From Rossellomorea vietnamensis (GTDB taxonomy: Bacteria > Bacillota > Bacilli > Bacillales > Bacillaceae_B), in assembly GCF_001305855.1 (NCBI RefSeq), contig NZ_LIXZ01000001.1:553911-617910 (forward strand): a DNA stretch of 64,000 bases. Direction: 5' to 3'. The translations under genes were made by a program, and so were the position numbers. The notes beneath the pieces were generated by a model. The model saw only the letters and a list, made by a program, of their open reading frames with translations, ran no database searches and was not told the DNA's origin. Every line of letters begins with the position of its first letter. Position 1 is the stretch's first letter. Shown here in pieces: positions 63,757 through 64,000 of the stretch.

Positions 63757-63775
63757 TTAGTGAAATATTTCACAA
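63757..63775 (-). promoter_or_regulatory. Rex-type operator
   Basis: Minus strand TTGTGAAATATTTCACTAA, matching the Rex consensus TTGTGAAATATTTCACAA except near one end, immediately upstream of cydD. Confidence 0.85.
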
Positions 63776-63893
63776 TATAATACCTCCATTATAGTAAATT
63801 TATTCCCTTTCTGCATCTTTTGGGATTGACCGTTTTGTGACAATTTAATAATAAAAAATAGGCTGGGACATAACTAGCTTCTAATAGTAAAAA

Positions 63894-63926
63894 AAGGTGA
63901 ATTTGAGCTTGCTCAAATTCACCTTT
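63894..63926 (-). terminator. terminator of right-edge ORF
   Basis: GGTGAATTTGAGC AA GCTCAAATTCACC perfect 13-bp stem followed by T7 on the minus strand. Confidence 0.85.
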
Positions 63927-63956
63927 CTTATTTTTTTGTGTAAATACTTCTATAAT

Positions 63957-64000
63957 TTAGTTGTTGGCAATGAATTTTCTTAAATTCACTGCCATTAACG
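63957..64000 (-). CDS. C-terminal end of probable transposase (partial)
   Basis: Minus strand, only the last 13 residues are inside the window, LMAVNLRKFIANN then TAA. The NLRK-type tail, the terminator after it and the GGCTGGGACATAA sequence agree with an IS1182-like transposase end. Too short to be sure. Confidence 0.4.
   Translation of the reverse strand, partial: LMAVNLRKFIANN

Larger units (their letters stand above)
63859..64000. mobile_element. end of an insertion sequence (truncated by window)
   Basis: AGGCTGGGACATAACTAGC, a sequence common at IS or repeat ends in Bacillales, followed by a terminator hairpin and the last codons of a transposase-like ORF reading toward it. The rest lies outside the window. 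The left window edge shares TGTGTAAATAC with this end, in inverse orientation. Confidence 0.4.

Overview
The window looks like chromosome of a mesophilic, spore-forming member of the Bacillaceae (Bacillus/Rossellomorea type). Genes carry strong GGAGG-type ribosome sites. Sporulation functions are present (splAB, spoVR, a KinB-like kinase). A long stretch matches the Bacillus subtilis yhc/yhd neighbourhood in gene content: yhcT, yhcU, yhcX, pgcA (yhxB), yhcY, yhcZ, yhdA, yhdB, yhdC and spoVR. There is no prophage, CRISPR array, rRNA or tRNA. The only transposase trace is a few terminal codons at the right edge. All family names come from recognising the sequence; no database search was run.

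Layout. 0.1-4.4 kb: a heterodimeric multidrug ABC exporter (BmrCD/YheIH type) behind a long leader with its own promoter, a 24-codon leader peptide and terminator hairpins. 4.4-6.9 kb: an ECF sigma operon (sigY-yxlC-yxlD) with a self-type promoter, and an MFS exporter. 7.2-12.2 kb: isoaspartyl dipeptidase and a YfcC-type permease behind a near-consensus sigma-54 promoter, divergent from a sigma-54 activator. 12.2-19.1 kb: small membrane protein, universal stress protein, XRE regulator, photolyase, proline symporter with a 35-aa companion, quinone reductase and dicarboxylate symporter. 19.4-21.2 kb: a phosphatase-fold protein lacking its catalytic cysteine, and splAB. 21.3-25.4 kb: a TPP-riboswitch-controlled thiamine-precursor ABC operon, with a kinase-fold gene just upstream. 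25.5-34.5 kb: aldo/keto reductase, CzcD, a CorC-type protein with an unusual start region, 3-hydroxybutyrate uptake and oxidation, a DASS transporter and a YczE protein. 34.7-49.6 kb: the yhc/yhd backbone with malL and a DsbB/thioredoxin pair inserted. 49.7-58.8 kb: quinone-stress genes under MhqR-like operators, HelD, a KinB-like kinase, an ATP-grasp ligase, small membrane proteins and an orphan LacI regulator. 58.8-64 kb: two GC-rich repeats, a nitroreductase, and cydDC behind a Rex-type operator.

Themes. Several transport or catabolic units have their regulation readable next to them: attenuation (bmr), ECF autoregulation (sigY), sigma-54 (yfcC-iadA), TPP riboswitch (thi), CcpA (malL), MhqR (doxX-wrbA) and Rex (cydDC). 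Several unannotated-size membrane peptides with good ribosome sites occur. Three repeat families are present: a 122-bp palindromic element (including an identical tandem pair that supplies the yczE stop codon), a roughly 125-bp GC-rich element in two opposite copies, and an 11-base word GGTCCGTCCCT that forms the stems of three terminators and also occurs inside cydC and cydD. I did not find a gene cluster that is clearly a new defence, toxin or biosynthetic system. The best leads are the small-ORF leaders, the sigma-54 regulon with its unusual activator C-terminus, and the dispersed 11-base word.
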